Origin: Nitrososphaeria archaeon
GTDB taxonomy: Archaea; Thermoproteota; Nitrososphaeria; Nitrososphaerales; Nitrososphaeraceae
DNA: 6,955 nucleotides
Direction of reading: 5' to 3'
NCBI GenBank assembly: GCA_021324715.1
Contig: JAJPIN010000071.1
Location: 1-6,955 of the forward strand
Below, piece by piece: positions 1-5,276 of this stretch. Every line of letters starts with the position of its first letter. The stretch's first letter is position 1. The notes under the pieces are model-generated. The model saw nothing but the letters and a program-made list of their open reading frames with translations. It did not search any database and was not told where the DNA came from. Both the position numbers and the translations under genes were made by a program.

Positions 1-98
1 CCAGATTCTGTGAGATGTGATTCTATATGTCTTCCCACAAGCATTCGTTTGACATTATTATCTGCTTCACCATGACGTACAAAAACTATAAGAGACAA
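1..98 (-). CDS. Histidine phosphatase superfamily protein (phosphoglycerate-mutase-like), N-terminal fragment
   Basis: Only the first 32 complete codons are in the window; the gene continues past base 1 on the minus strand. The translation begins MSLIVFVRHGEADNN, and residues 8-11 are the RHGE signature whose histidine carries the phosphate in this superfamily. A G-R-H segment about a dozen residues later fits the usual 'G..D/H..LT..G' pattern, ending here in HLTESG. The start is a TTG at 98-96, because a TGA stop lies three codons upstream in frame and no ATG precedes the RHGE motif. Family members include phosphoglycerate mutases, alpha-ribazole phosphatases of cobalamin synthesis and broad-specificity phosphatases; the fragment is too short to choose. 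A TATA-like box about 32 bases upstream supports the start. It is divergent from npdG. Confidence 0.8.
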   Translation of the reverse strand, partial: MSLIVFVRHGEADNNVKRMLVGRHIESHLTES

Positions 99-125
99 AA
101 CAACTCAAATTAATATAAATCAAGT

Positions 126-134
126 CTTAAATTT
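126..134 (-). promoter_or_regulatory. Putative TATA box of the histidine phosphatase gene
   Basis: On the minus strand the bases read AAATTTAAG, preceded by an A-rich BRE-like stretch (GGAAAAA). The centre is about 32 bases upstream of the TTG start, which would give a transcript with almost no leader. A second TATA-like string (TTTATATT, around 112-119) lies too close to the start for the usual 25-28 base spacing. Confidence 0.35.
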
Positions 135-253
135 TTTTCCATTAATTAATAATGTGCAGACTAAAATGCTTTTTATATTTTTACTCCTTTCATCTCACTA
201 CTGACCAATCCATTCCTTGAAAATCATATCGAATTTGTACGATAATAACTTTA

Positions 254-261
254 GATTATAA
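254..261 (+). promoter_or_regulatory. Putative TATA box of npdG
   Basis: GATTATAA is centred about 37 bases upstream of the npdG ATG, so transcription would start about ten bases before the gene. No Shine-Dalgarno sequence precedes the ATG. A stronger-looking T/A run (TTTTTATATTTTTA, about 169-182) lies further upstream and would imply a leader of roughly 90 bases; which one is used cannot be told from sequence. Confidence 0.35.
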
Positions 262-294
262 CCTTAATTAGGATGCTCCTTCACTTTATGACGA

Positions 295-966
295 ATGAAA
301 ATTTCAATAATAGGTGGTACTGGTGGAATGGGAGAAGGTTTTGCTCTCAGATGGGTTGTGAATCATGATATTACAATTGGTTCTCGTGATGCACAAAAAG
401 CTGCAAGCTCGGCAGAACAGTACATGAATACTGCATTAGCGTCTTATGGAAATAATATTAAAGGAACTATCAGAGGTGCTGATTATATTTCCTCATCAAG
501 AGATTCGGATATTTTGATACTGTCCATCCCGTACGATTCAGTTAAATTAACGTGCGAATCTATCTCTGGCAGTATAAAAAAAGATTGCATAATAGTGTCT
601 CCAATAGTTCCCATGGAGAGAAATGATGCTGGATTTACATACATCCCATTTGAAAAAAATATGAAATCAGCAGCGCAACTTTTAGCCGAAAATCTTCCTG
701 ACAAGAATATTGTTTCTGCGTTTCATACGATATCTGAAGTTAAGTTGAAGAATGTCAACGAAAGCCTTGATTCTGATACCTTTGTTTGTGGGGACGATCA
801 GCAATCTATCACAAAACTAAATCAGTTGATTGAAGAAATAAAGGGTCTCAGACCGTTATATCTTGGGCCACTCTCCCTCAGCTACCAAGCAGAGTTACTT
901 ACTCCGATGTTGCTGAATGCATCCAAGAAGAACAAAATTAAACATCCCGGAATAAAGCTTACTTGA
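295..966 (+). CDS. npdG: NADPH-dependent F420 reductase (F420H2:NADP+ oxidoreductase)
   Basis: This 223-residue protein moves hydride between cofactor F420 and NADP(H) in the cytoplasm. The N-terminal Rossmann fold starts with the dinucleotide loop GGTGGMG (residues 7-13). The following strand ends in G29-S30-R31, where this family binds the 2'-phosphate of NADP. Further family landmarks are SPIVP (102-106), SAFHTI (141-146), CGDD (165-168), GLRPL (184-188), GPLS (191-194), ELLTPMLLN (200-208) and the C-terminal GIKL. These all match, in order, the Archaeoglobus fulgidus enzyme as I remember it, and the length is close to the family norm (about 210-225). The ATG at 295 places the glycine loop at the expected distance from the N-terminus. 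Its TGA overlaps the TTG of the next gene, so the two are probably co-transcribed. Thaumarchaeota are known to make F420. Confidence 0.93.
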   Translation: MKISIIGGTGGMGEGFALRWVVNHDITIGSRDAQKAASSAEQYMNTALASYGNNIKGTIRGADYISSSRDSDILILSIPYDSVKLTCESISGSIKKDCIIVSPIVPMERNDAGFTYIPFEKNMKSAAQLLAENLPDKNIVSAFHTISEVKLKNVNESLDSDTFVCGDDQQSITKLNQLIEEIKGLRPLYLGPLSLSYQAELLTPMLLNASKKNKIKHPGIKLT

Positions 967-1241
967 ATCGATTCCAAGAAAGAAATGGCAGGAGTAAGCA
1001 GGGCAAAAATTGGATGTACGGTACGGGAATACTATTTATTGTCATGGCTACAGTTATTGCGTTGAGGAACCTTTATCTTTATTCAACACAATTGTCTGTT
1101 GGTTTCTATCTTGATAATTATACAAGCAACTCGGTGACAAACGAAAAATTTGTGATAGCAATGTTAATTGGTGGAGGAATATTACTATATTGGGGTAAAT
1201 TTAGAAGAAATATTGATAATGGCAATGAAGCAAAATATTAA
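963..1241 (+). CDS. Small two-helix membrane protein, translationally coupled to npdG
   Basis: I do not recognise this 92-residue protein. It begins with a basic N-terminus (R/K at positions 3, 7, 10, 12 and 15), then a hydrophobic helix at about 19-40 and a second at about 62-80. A polar loop of some 20 residues (STQLSVG...NSVTN) lies between the helices, and a charged tail with KFRRN follows the second. By the positive-inside rule both ends should face the cytoplasm and the loop the outside. The start is TTG at 963-965, which overlaps the npdG TGA in the string TTGA, an arrangement typical of coupled translation. An in-frame ATG at 1014 would give a 75-residue protein without the basic N-terminus, so the TTG is preferred but not certain. 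It converges with the aminotransferase gene 31 bases downstream. Function is unknown; the link to F420 metabolism rests on position only. Confidence 0.65.
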   Translation: MNRFQERNGRSKQGKNWMYGTGILFIVMATVIALRNLYLYSTQLSVGFYLDNYTSNSVTNEKFVIAMLIGGGILLYWGKFRRNIDNGNEAKY

Positions 1242-1272
1242 TTAGCAATGTCAGTAAGTTTGAAATGAGCGA

Positions 1273-2457
1273 TTAATTATGATTTTTACTATTGATAAAA
1301 TCACTGAGTTTATCCATTGCTTCTTGAAGTACTTGTTCGGTTGGAAGATAAACGATTCTAAAATGACCTTTTCCTCGTTCCCCGAAACCAGAACCATGCA
1401 CAGTGAGAATGCCAGTTTTATTCAGTAGATCGAGTACAAAATCTTTATCAGTTTTCCAATGAGTGAGAGAGATTTCTGGAAATGTATAGAATGCCCCATT
1501 TGGTAATTTGCAGGAGATTCCATCAATTTCATTTAAACGTTTAACTACTAAATCTCTTCTATTTTTTAACTTTGTTACCATCTCAGCTATGTATGCTTGT
1601 GGTCCTTTAAGTGCAGCTACTGCAGCTTTTTGTACGGGAAGATTGGTAGCAATACGAACTCTAGCCAGTTTTGGAATATTGTTCCTAATATTTTCTAACT
1701 TTTGACACTTGCTATTCATACATATATATCCACAGCGCCATCCCGTCATGAGATAAACTTTTGAAAAGCCATTAAGTAAAATTACCGCTGCATCTTTTGC
1801 CACTTTACCAATTCCAGTAAATTCCTTATCAAATACCAGTTTATCATATATTTCATCACATACAATATACATATCATTCTCAGCAGCAATATCAATTAAC
1901 TGTTTAAGACTCTTGCCGTCAAATACCTCACCGGTAGGATTATTAGGATTAATTACGCACAACGCCCTTGACTTTGCTGTTATCTTTGATTTTATATCAT
2001 CAAGGTCTGGTGTTCCATCGTCTGTTAATTTAAATTCTATTGGTTTGCCCCCATAAAATTTTACATACGAGGCATAAGGTGGATAATATGGTCCGGGCAT
2101 TAAGACCTCCGTATTTGGTTCCACTATAGATGCAGCTACCATATCGAGTCCTTCAGAAATACCATTTGTTACAAGGACATCTTCGACAGATATCGACAGC
2201 CCCTTTTGCGACTCCTTCTCTACTATGGCTTCCCTCAATTCCAAAATACCCTCTGAATCTGCGTAATAATTGAAATTGTTTAAAACTGCATCTATTAATG
2301 CTCTTTTGATATGGTCTGGAGTAGGAAAATCATATTTTACCGGATCACCAATATTTAGGTAGATTATTTTTGTCCCAGATTTTTCATATCGTCTAGCATG
2401 TAGTGTTATGTCTCGGATAGCATATTCGACATTGGATATTCTGTTAGATACCTTCAA
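1273..2457 (-). CDS. PLP-dependent class I aminotransferase, archaeal alanine aminotransferase type
   Basis: This 394-residue cytosolic enzyme is a fold-type I aminotransferase, probably exchanging amino groups between alanine and 2-oxoglutarate. Visible landmarks are LNIGDPVKYDF (34-44), which resembles the start of Pyrococcus alanine aminotransferase, and the PLP-contacting NPNNPTG (170-176). DEIYD (201-205) holds D201, expected to bind the pyridine nitrogen, and Y204. SKVY (232-235) holds K233, the Schiff-base lysine. GSGFGE (355-360) precedes GHFR with R367, the expected substrate-carboxylate arginine. Length is normal and nothing is missing. The start is TTG at 2457-2455, with a TAA immediately upstream in frame and no earlier alternative. 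A TATA-like box lies about 33 bases upstream. Substrate choice between alanine, aspartate and related amino acids is inferred from resemblance and not proven. It is convergent with the npdG pair and divergent from the tRNA gene. Confidence 0.9.
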   Translation of the reverse strand: MKVSNRISNVEYAIRDITLHARRYEKSGTKIIYLNIGDPVKYDFPTPDHIKRALIDAVLNNFNYYADSEGILELREAIVEKESQKGLSISVEDVLVTNGISEGLDMVAASIVEPNTEVLMPGPYYPPYASYVKFYGGKPIEFKLTDDGTPDLDDIKSKITAKSRALCVINPNNPTGEVFDGKSLKQLIDIAAENDMYIVCDEIYDKLVFDKEFTGIGKVAKDAAVILLNGFSKVYLMTGWRCGYICMNSKCQKLENIRNNIPKLARVRIATNLPVQKAAVAALKGPQAYIAEMVTKLKNRRDLVVKRLNEIDGISCKLPNGAFYTFPEISLTHWKTDKDFVLDLLNKTGILTVHGSGFGERGKGHFRIVYLPTEQVLQEAMDKLSDFINSKNHN

Positions 2458-2486
2458 TTAATTACAACTAGTGAGGAATCATTCAG

Positions 2487-2494
2487 ATAATAAA
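2487..2494 (-). promoter_or_regulatory. Putative TATA box of the aminotransferase gene
   Basis: On the minus strand the bases read TTTATTAT, centred about 33 bases upstream of the TTG start. A transcript start about 26 bases downstream would leave a leader of only a few bases, consistent with leaderless translation and with the TTG assignment. Confidence 0.4.
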
Positions 2495-2519
2495 TTGATT
2501 GTTGTCAATTGATTTCATT

Positions 2520-2549
2520 TAGTTCATCTGAAGTATTAGTTATGAACTA
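2520..2549. repeat. Perfect 8-bp inverted repeat between the aminotransferase gene and tRNA-Arg
   Basis: TAGTTCAT (2520-2527) and ATGAACTA (2542-2549) are exact reverse complements separated by 14 bases. The element lies about 30 bases upstream of the putative aminotransferase TATA box and just before the tRNA promoter region. It could be a binding site for a dimeric regulator or chance in AT-rich DNA. Confidence 0.35.
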
Positions 2550-2557
2550 GCTCAATT

Positions 2558-2566
2558 GATATAGAA
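2558..2566 (+). promoter_or_regulatory. Possible TATA box of tRNA-Arg
   Basis: TGATATAGA lies about 36 bases upstream of the mature tRNA 5' end, so transcription would begin roughly ten bases before it and leave a short leader for RNase P. Other AT-rich strings nearby (CTTAATTCTAATTTTAG) are alternatives. Confidence 0.25.
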
Positions 2567-2597
2567 CCTTAATTCTAATTTTAGAGTTAGATGAAAA

Positions 2598-2672
2598 GGG
2601 TCCGTAGCGTAGCCAGGATATCGCGGTGGTCTTCGGAACCACAGACCGAGGGATCGAAGCCCTCCGGGCCCA
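2598..2672 (+). tRNA. tRNA-Arg, anticodon TCG
   Basis: A complete 75-base cloverleaf can be folded by hand. The acceptor stem GGGTCCG (2598-2604) pairs with CGGGCCC (2665-2671), with one T-G pair. Positions 8-9 are TA. The D stem has three pairs, GCG (2607-2609) with CGC (2622-2624), and the D loop contains GG at 2616-2617. The anticodon stem is GTGGT/ACCAC around the loop CTTCGGA (2631-2637), giving anticodon TCG at 2633-2635, for CGA and probably other CGN arginine codons. The variable loop has five bases. The T stem GAGGG/CCCTC encloses ATCGAAG. The discriminator base is A2672. CCA is not encoded and no intron is present. One oddity is A rather than T at the first T-loop position (54). Confidence 0.95.
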
Positions 2673-2706
2673 TGACTGCTTAATGGAGATATATTTTGAC
2701 TGCTTA
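2673..2706 (+). repeat. Ten-base direct repeat just after the tRNA-Arg 3' end
   Basis: TGACTGCTTA occurs at 2673-2682, starting at the base after the discriminator, and again at 2697-2706. The 14 bases between the copies include ATATATTTT, which could act as a weak T-rich transcription stop for the tRNA. The repeat does not copy part of the tRNA, so it is not an att-type duplication. Confidence 0.4.
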
Positions 2707-2724
2707 CAATTAATTTAATAATTG
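2707..2724. repeat. Short inverted repeat downstream of tRNA-Arg
   Basis: CAATTA (2707-2712) and TAATTG (2719-2724) are reverse complements around a six-base AT spacer. The hairpin is weak and lies between the tRNA and the convergent surface-protein gene. It may contribute to termination, or it may be chance in AT-rich DNA. Confidence 0.25.
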
Positions 2725-2795
2725 CTTGAGAGAAGGAACAATAAAACCTACAAAATCATTTCATCAATAAGAGTTACAGGCTAGCATAATCATAT

Positions 2796-3485
2796 TTATT
2801 TAATGGAAAAGGTTGTTTCTGCCGAATTAATACCTGACTTTACTGAGGCCGAATAATTGCCAGATGCTGCCTGATTACCATCATTACCCATTTGGTCCCA
2901 TTCAAGAGATTTTGAATCTCCCGGACTTAGAATTGTTATCACTTGTGATGATAAAATTGGGTATAATTCCTTGGATGCCACGTTTCTTATGGTAAGCCCT
3001 AAAGCAGAATTTGGAAATGTTAACTGTTCAGTTCCAATATTTTTAATTGAGATATTAACTTTTTCTCCCGGATTATAGATTTGTTTATCAGTTGTAATGT
3101 TTATCATGTCTCGGAAATTGTTGAGTCCTCCATTGAGAGAAGAGGTATTACTTAAATTGGTTTGATTTTGAGAACCGTTCGAATTGTTTAATATTGAACT
3201 AGCTACTGAACCCTGCCCATTTTCTGATTTTCCTGTATTTGGAACGTTTTGAGTCATATTATGAGTATCTGTCTGATTCTCCTTTTGCTTTTCACATTTA
3301 GAGTCAAGTGGGCATATCTGTCCGCCTTCAGATAGCGCGTTATCAACTGCTTTAGAATCATACGCGAGTATCATCAAATTATGGACAAATTGAGTGGACA
3401 AAACAATCAACAATATAAAAAAAGCGAAAAGTAAAGGAGGAATTTTTACCACATCGCTGGCTTTTCTATTACCATGTCGATTCAT
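2796..3485 (-). CDS. Membrane-anchored surface protein with BsuPI-like C-terminal domain
   Basis: This 229-residue protein has a basic N-terminus and one long hydrophobic segment at about 15-41, either a signal anchor or an uncleaved signal peptide. A polar linker rich in Asn, Ser, Gln and Thr follows (about 62-122), with two cysteines near its start (C58 and C64). The C-terminal domain (about 125-229) resembles the BsuPI / Ig-like beta domains common in archaeal exported proteins. Its landmarks are YNPGEKVNI (137-145), LTFPNSALGL (155-164), LSPGDSK (186-192), WD (196-197) and a final SGNY (208-211) plus strand. I count about ten N-x-S/T sequons, most of them in the linker, which suggests N-glycosylation outside the cell. 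Such domains usually mediate binding, but no partner can be named. The ATG at 3485 precedes the membrane segment directly. It is a single-gene unit, convergent with the tRNA. Confidence 0.75.
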   Translation of the reverse strand: MNRHGNRKASDVVKIPPLLFAFFILLIVLSTQFVHNLMILAYDSKAVDNALSEGGQICPLDSKCEKQKENQTDTHNMTQNVPNTGKSENGQGSVASSILNNSNGSQNQTNLSNTSSLNGGLNNFRDMINITTDKQIYNPGEKVNISIKNIGTEQLTFPNSALGLTIRNVASKELYPILSSQVITILSPGDSKSLEWDQMGNDGNQAASGNYSASVKSGINSAETTFSIK

Positions 3486-3576
3486 AATAAAAATATACTA
3501 AAGCATCATTTTTAATTGTTGCTCATCAATATTTTTGATATTGTCTATTCTGACCTAATTATGTCCAAAAAAAGTC

Positions 3577-3583
3577 TTTATAA
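3577..3583 (+). promoter_or_regulatory. Orphan TATA box in the 3486-3822 spacer
   Basis: TTTATAA, in the context AAAGTCTTTATAACAAA, is close to the archaeal consensus and preceded by an A-run that could serve as BRE. Transcription would begin near 3605. ATG codons within 15 bases of that point (3609 and 3617) open frames of only three and six codons, so no protein product is evident. T-rich bases at about 3801-3810 could end such a transcript. Confidence 0.35.
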
Positions 3584-3815
3584 CAAATCGAGTGCAATGG
3601 TATAGAAGATGTCGATATGACTGCTCTGCCCATGTAAATGCCGCATATGGAAAAATAACAAAATATCGAATATGTGTCAAAATATCCTTTGTCGTAGATT
3701 AGTCCTCGATTCCGTAACATATTTCGACTGTATAGAAGTAGAAGATCCGGTAGATGGATGACAAAATCAAATCGAAATAAACCGTAGATTCTTAAAACAC
3801 CTTTTCTTTCTATTG

Positions 3816-3822
3816 TATATAA
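3816..3822 (+). promoter_or_regulatory. Possible TATA box of the mini zinc-finger gene
   Basis: TATATAA ends at the base before the TTG start and is centred 37 bases upstream of the in-frame ATG at 3856. If it is the promoter, only the ATG form can be made. A second candidate, TTCTTAAAA at 3789-3797, is centred 30 bases before the TTG and would allow the longer form. Confidence 0.35.
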
Positions 3823-3942
3823 TTGACAGCGGAGAATGGCAACGCGGAACCTGTCATGTGCAGCAAATGTAATATTACATTCGAAAGCGAATCTGAATAT
3901 TTACAGCATTATAATGAGAAACACAAAGCTGAAAAAGTTTGA
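3823..3942 (+). CDS. C2H2-type mini zinc-finger protein
   Basis: This is a 39-residue protein with one zinc finger. C13-S-K-C16 is followed by 12 residues and then H29-Y-N-E-K-H34, giving C-x2-C-x12-H-x4-H. A hydrophobic residue at F20, three after the second cysteine, and L27 sit where C2H2 fingers carry core residues. The C-terminal tail is basic (K35, K38). Single-finger proteins of this size are common in Thaumarchaeota and usually taken to bind nucleic acid or protein; the target here is unknown. The TTG at 3823 directly follows an in-frame TAA. An ATG at 3856, immediately before the first cysteine, would give a 28-residue form and fits the TATATAA box better. Both forms keep the whole finger. 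The gene is convergent with radA. Confidence 0.6.
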   Translation: MTAENGNAEPVMCSKCNITFESESEYLQHYNEKHKAEKV

Positions 3943-3953
3943 AAGTTGTTATA

Positions 3954-3967
3954 TTGGGTCTACCCAA
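3954..3967 (+). terminator. Possible hairpin terminator after the zinc-finger gene
   Basis: TTGGGT and ACCCAA are exact inverted repeats around CT, starting 12 bases after the zinc-finger stop codon. A T-run (ATTTTTC, about 3984-3990) follows some 17 bases later. Archaeal termination depends mainly on T-runs, so the hairpin's role is uncertain. Confidence 0.3.
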
Positions 3968-4018
3968 AACCTTGTCTATAGGCATTTTTCATAGTTGATT
4001 TTGTATGCACTTGGAATA

Positions 4019-4037
4019 ATTGTAATAGTAATACAAT
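4019..4037 (-). repeat. Inverted repeat overlapping the radA stop codon
   Basis: ATTGTA (4019-4024) and TACAAT (4032-4037) can pair around a seven-base loop. The last base of the element is the first plus-strand base of the radA TGA complement. A weak hairpin at the 3' end of the radA transcript is possible, but no U-rich tract follows directly on the minus strand. Confidence 0.25.
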
Positions 4038-5233
4038 CATCCTTTCTTGGATTTTTTACCCTCTTCTGGATCATCTGTTCCTTTTTCATTTATCGTGAAT
4101 CTTACTTCACTATATGGGTGATATGGAGAATCGATCATTTTAGCTACTCTGTTTTCACCAGATTTTCTTAAATATACTCTGTAAGTTGAAGCATGGCCAA
4201 TTACATTTCCACCAGTCGGTTTTGTTGGATCGCCAAAGAAAGTATCCGGAGCAGATTGCACTTGGTTTGTAACTATTATTGCAACATTGTAAATCTCTGA
4301 AATTCTAAGAAGTTTATGCATAATAGAATTAAGTCTTTGTTGTCTATCAGCAAGTGTTCCTCTGCCAGAGAATTCTGCTCTATGTAATGAAATTATACTA
4401 TCGACAATTACTAGTTTTGCTTTGTAATCATCTATATATTTACCGAGATTTTTAACTATTAATTCCAGATGTGCGCTATTATAGACCTTACATACAGCTA
4501 CATTTTGCAGTGCGTGTACAGGATCTATGCTTCTACTACTAGATATTTGTTCCAGTCTTTCAGGTCTAAATGTTCCTTCAGTATCGATATAAATAACACC
4601 ACTGTTTAACCCACCTGATTCTATTGGTTGTCCAGCAGTAATACACATAGTATGGCATATTTGTGACTTGCCGGAACCAAATTCTCCATAAAGTTCAGTA
4701 ACCGCCTGTGTTTCTATACCTCCCAAGAAGAGATCGTTAAGCATACTTGAACCAGTAGAACATCGTAATAACGATCTTCTTTTCTTAAGTGCAGTATCAG
4801 CAGTGATGAATTCTTTATCAAGAACATCTGATTCTCTTAAAAGTTTTTGTGCCGCCATTATGAATGAAGCTGCACTTTCTTTAGATGCATTAATGTCTAC
4901 TGCTAAATCTTCAACTCCAGCCACGGCTAGATCCATAACTGAAAAAATTCCTGCTTCTCTAAGTTTTTTAGCTGTTGTAGGACCTATTCCTTCAATATCT
5001 TGAATTTCAAGATTAGTAACATCATTAATCTGAGATTGTTCTGATATTGTAGTTAATGACTCATCGGTGTTATTCATGACGGTATTTTGTTTTTCTTCCA
5101 TTCCCAATTGCTCATGTTTATCTACAATATCTTCAGCATAATCATCAGAAATATTTTCAGAATTTTCTATATTATCTTCCTGCATATGAGAGTTTGAATA
5201 AGTTGATTTTTTATTTCTCATTCTAATTATCAT
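4037..5233 (-). CDS. radA: DNA repair and recombination protein RadA
   Basis: RadA is the archaeal RecA/Rad51 homologue: it forms ATP-dependent filaments on single-stranded DNA and carries out strand exchange in recombinational repair. This 398-residue copy is intact. After a polar, acidic extension (about 1-73) comes a helix-hairpin-helix domain (75-132) with IEGIGPTTAKKL (80-91). The polymerisation motif FxxA is FITA (142-145), followed by the family segment GGIETQAVTE (171-180). Walker A is GEFGSGKS (183-190), the likely catalytic glutamate is E219 in IDTEGTFRPER, and Walker B is LVIVD (274-278). DNA-binding loop L1 lies at about 285-301, and TNQV (322-325) leads into loop L2, which ends at GGNVIGHAST (341-350). 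The extension makes the protein longer than the roughly 320-350 residues of many euryarchaeal RadAs. ATG at 5233 is used; M5 and M17 are alternatives. It is divergent from bax1. Confidence 0.96.
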   Translation of the reverse strand: MIIRMRNKKSTYSNSHMQEDNIENSENISDDYAEDIVDKHEQLGMEEKQNTVMNNTDESLTTISEQSQINDVTNLEIQDIEGIGPTTAKKLREAGIFSVMDLAVAGVEDLAVDINASKESAASFIMAAQKLLRESDVLDKEFITADTALKKRRSLLRCSTGSSMLNDLFLGGIETQAVTELYGEFGSGKSQICHTMCITAGQPIESGGLNSGVIYIDTEGTFRPERLEQISSSRSIDPVHALQNVAVCKVYNSAHLELIVKNLGKYIDDYKAKLVIVDSIISLHRAEFSGRGTLADRQQRLNSIMHKLLRISEIYNVAIIVTNQVQSAPDTFFGDPTKPTGGNVIGHASTYRVYLRKSGENRVAKMIDSPYHPYSEVRFTINEKGTDDPEEGKKSKKG

Positions 5234-5262
5234 GTAGACCTATTACATTTAAGACTTGAGAC

Positions 5263-5269
5263 ACTTATA
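5263..5269 (-). promoter_or_regulatory. Putative TATA box of radA
   Basis: On the minus strand the bases read TATAAGT, centred about 33 bases upstream of the first ATG of radA, the same spacing as for the aminotransferase gene. This supports the first ATG and a nearly leaderless transcript. The box directly abuts the G-rich tract. Confidence 0.45.
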
Positions 5270-5276
5270 GGAGAGT

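Larger units (their letters stand above)
3486..3822. other. Spacer without a recognisable gene; holds an orphan TATA-like box
   Basis: About 340 bases lie between the surface-protein gene and the zinc-finger gene. I translated the plus strand in three frames and checked the longest minus-strand frame. The longest open stretches are about 45-55 codons and resemble no known protein. The part from 3601 to 3780 is about 35% G+C, nearer to the flanking genes than to the other spacers. The first 30-40 bases must include the surface-protein promoter on the minus strand, possibly ATTAAAAA near 3508-3517. A TATA-like box at 3577-3583 faces right. A small RNA or a decayed gene are both possible. Confidence 0.5.

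Noticed and set aside
483..704. Minus-strand open frame of 73 codons inside npdG
   Set aside because: It lies wholly inside the strongly supported npdG frame on the other strand and resembles no family; it is a shadow.
1508..1705. Plus-strand open frame of 65 codons inside the aminotransferase gene
   Set aside because: It is antisense to conserved aminotransferase sequence, with no promoter or recognisable domain.
3592..3699. GTG-started plus-strand frame of 36 codons with several cysteines, arginines and tyrosines in the spacer
   Set aside because: The cysteine spacing does not fit a zinc ribbon, and the nearest TATA box would start transcription after the GTG.
3559..3720. Minus-strand frame of 53 codons in the spacer, beginning with ATG at 3720
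   Set aside because: It is rich in aromatic residues and cysteine without a motif, has no clear promoter, and opposes the orphan TATA box; probably chance.
3836..3985. ATG-started frame overlapping the zinc-finger gene in another phase
   Set aside because: Its translation has no recognisable pattern, whereas the overlapping frame encodes a textbook C2H2 spacing.
4803..5003. Plus-strand open frame of 66 codons antisense to radA
   Set aside because: It overlaps the helix-hairpin-helix coding part of radA and has no features of its own.
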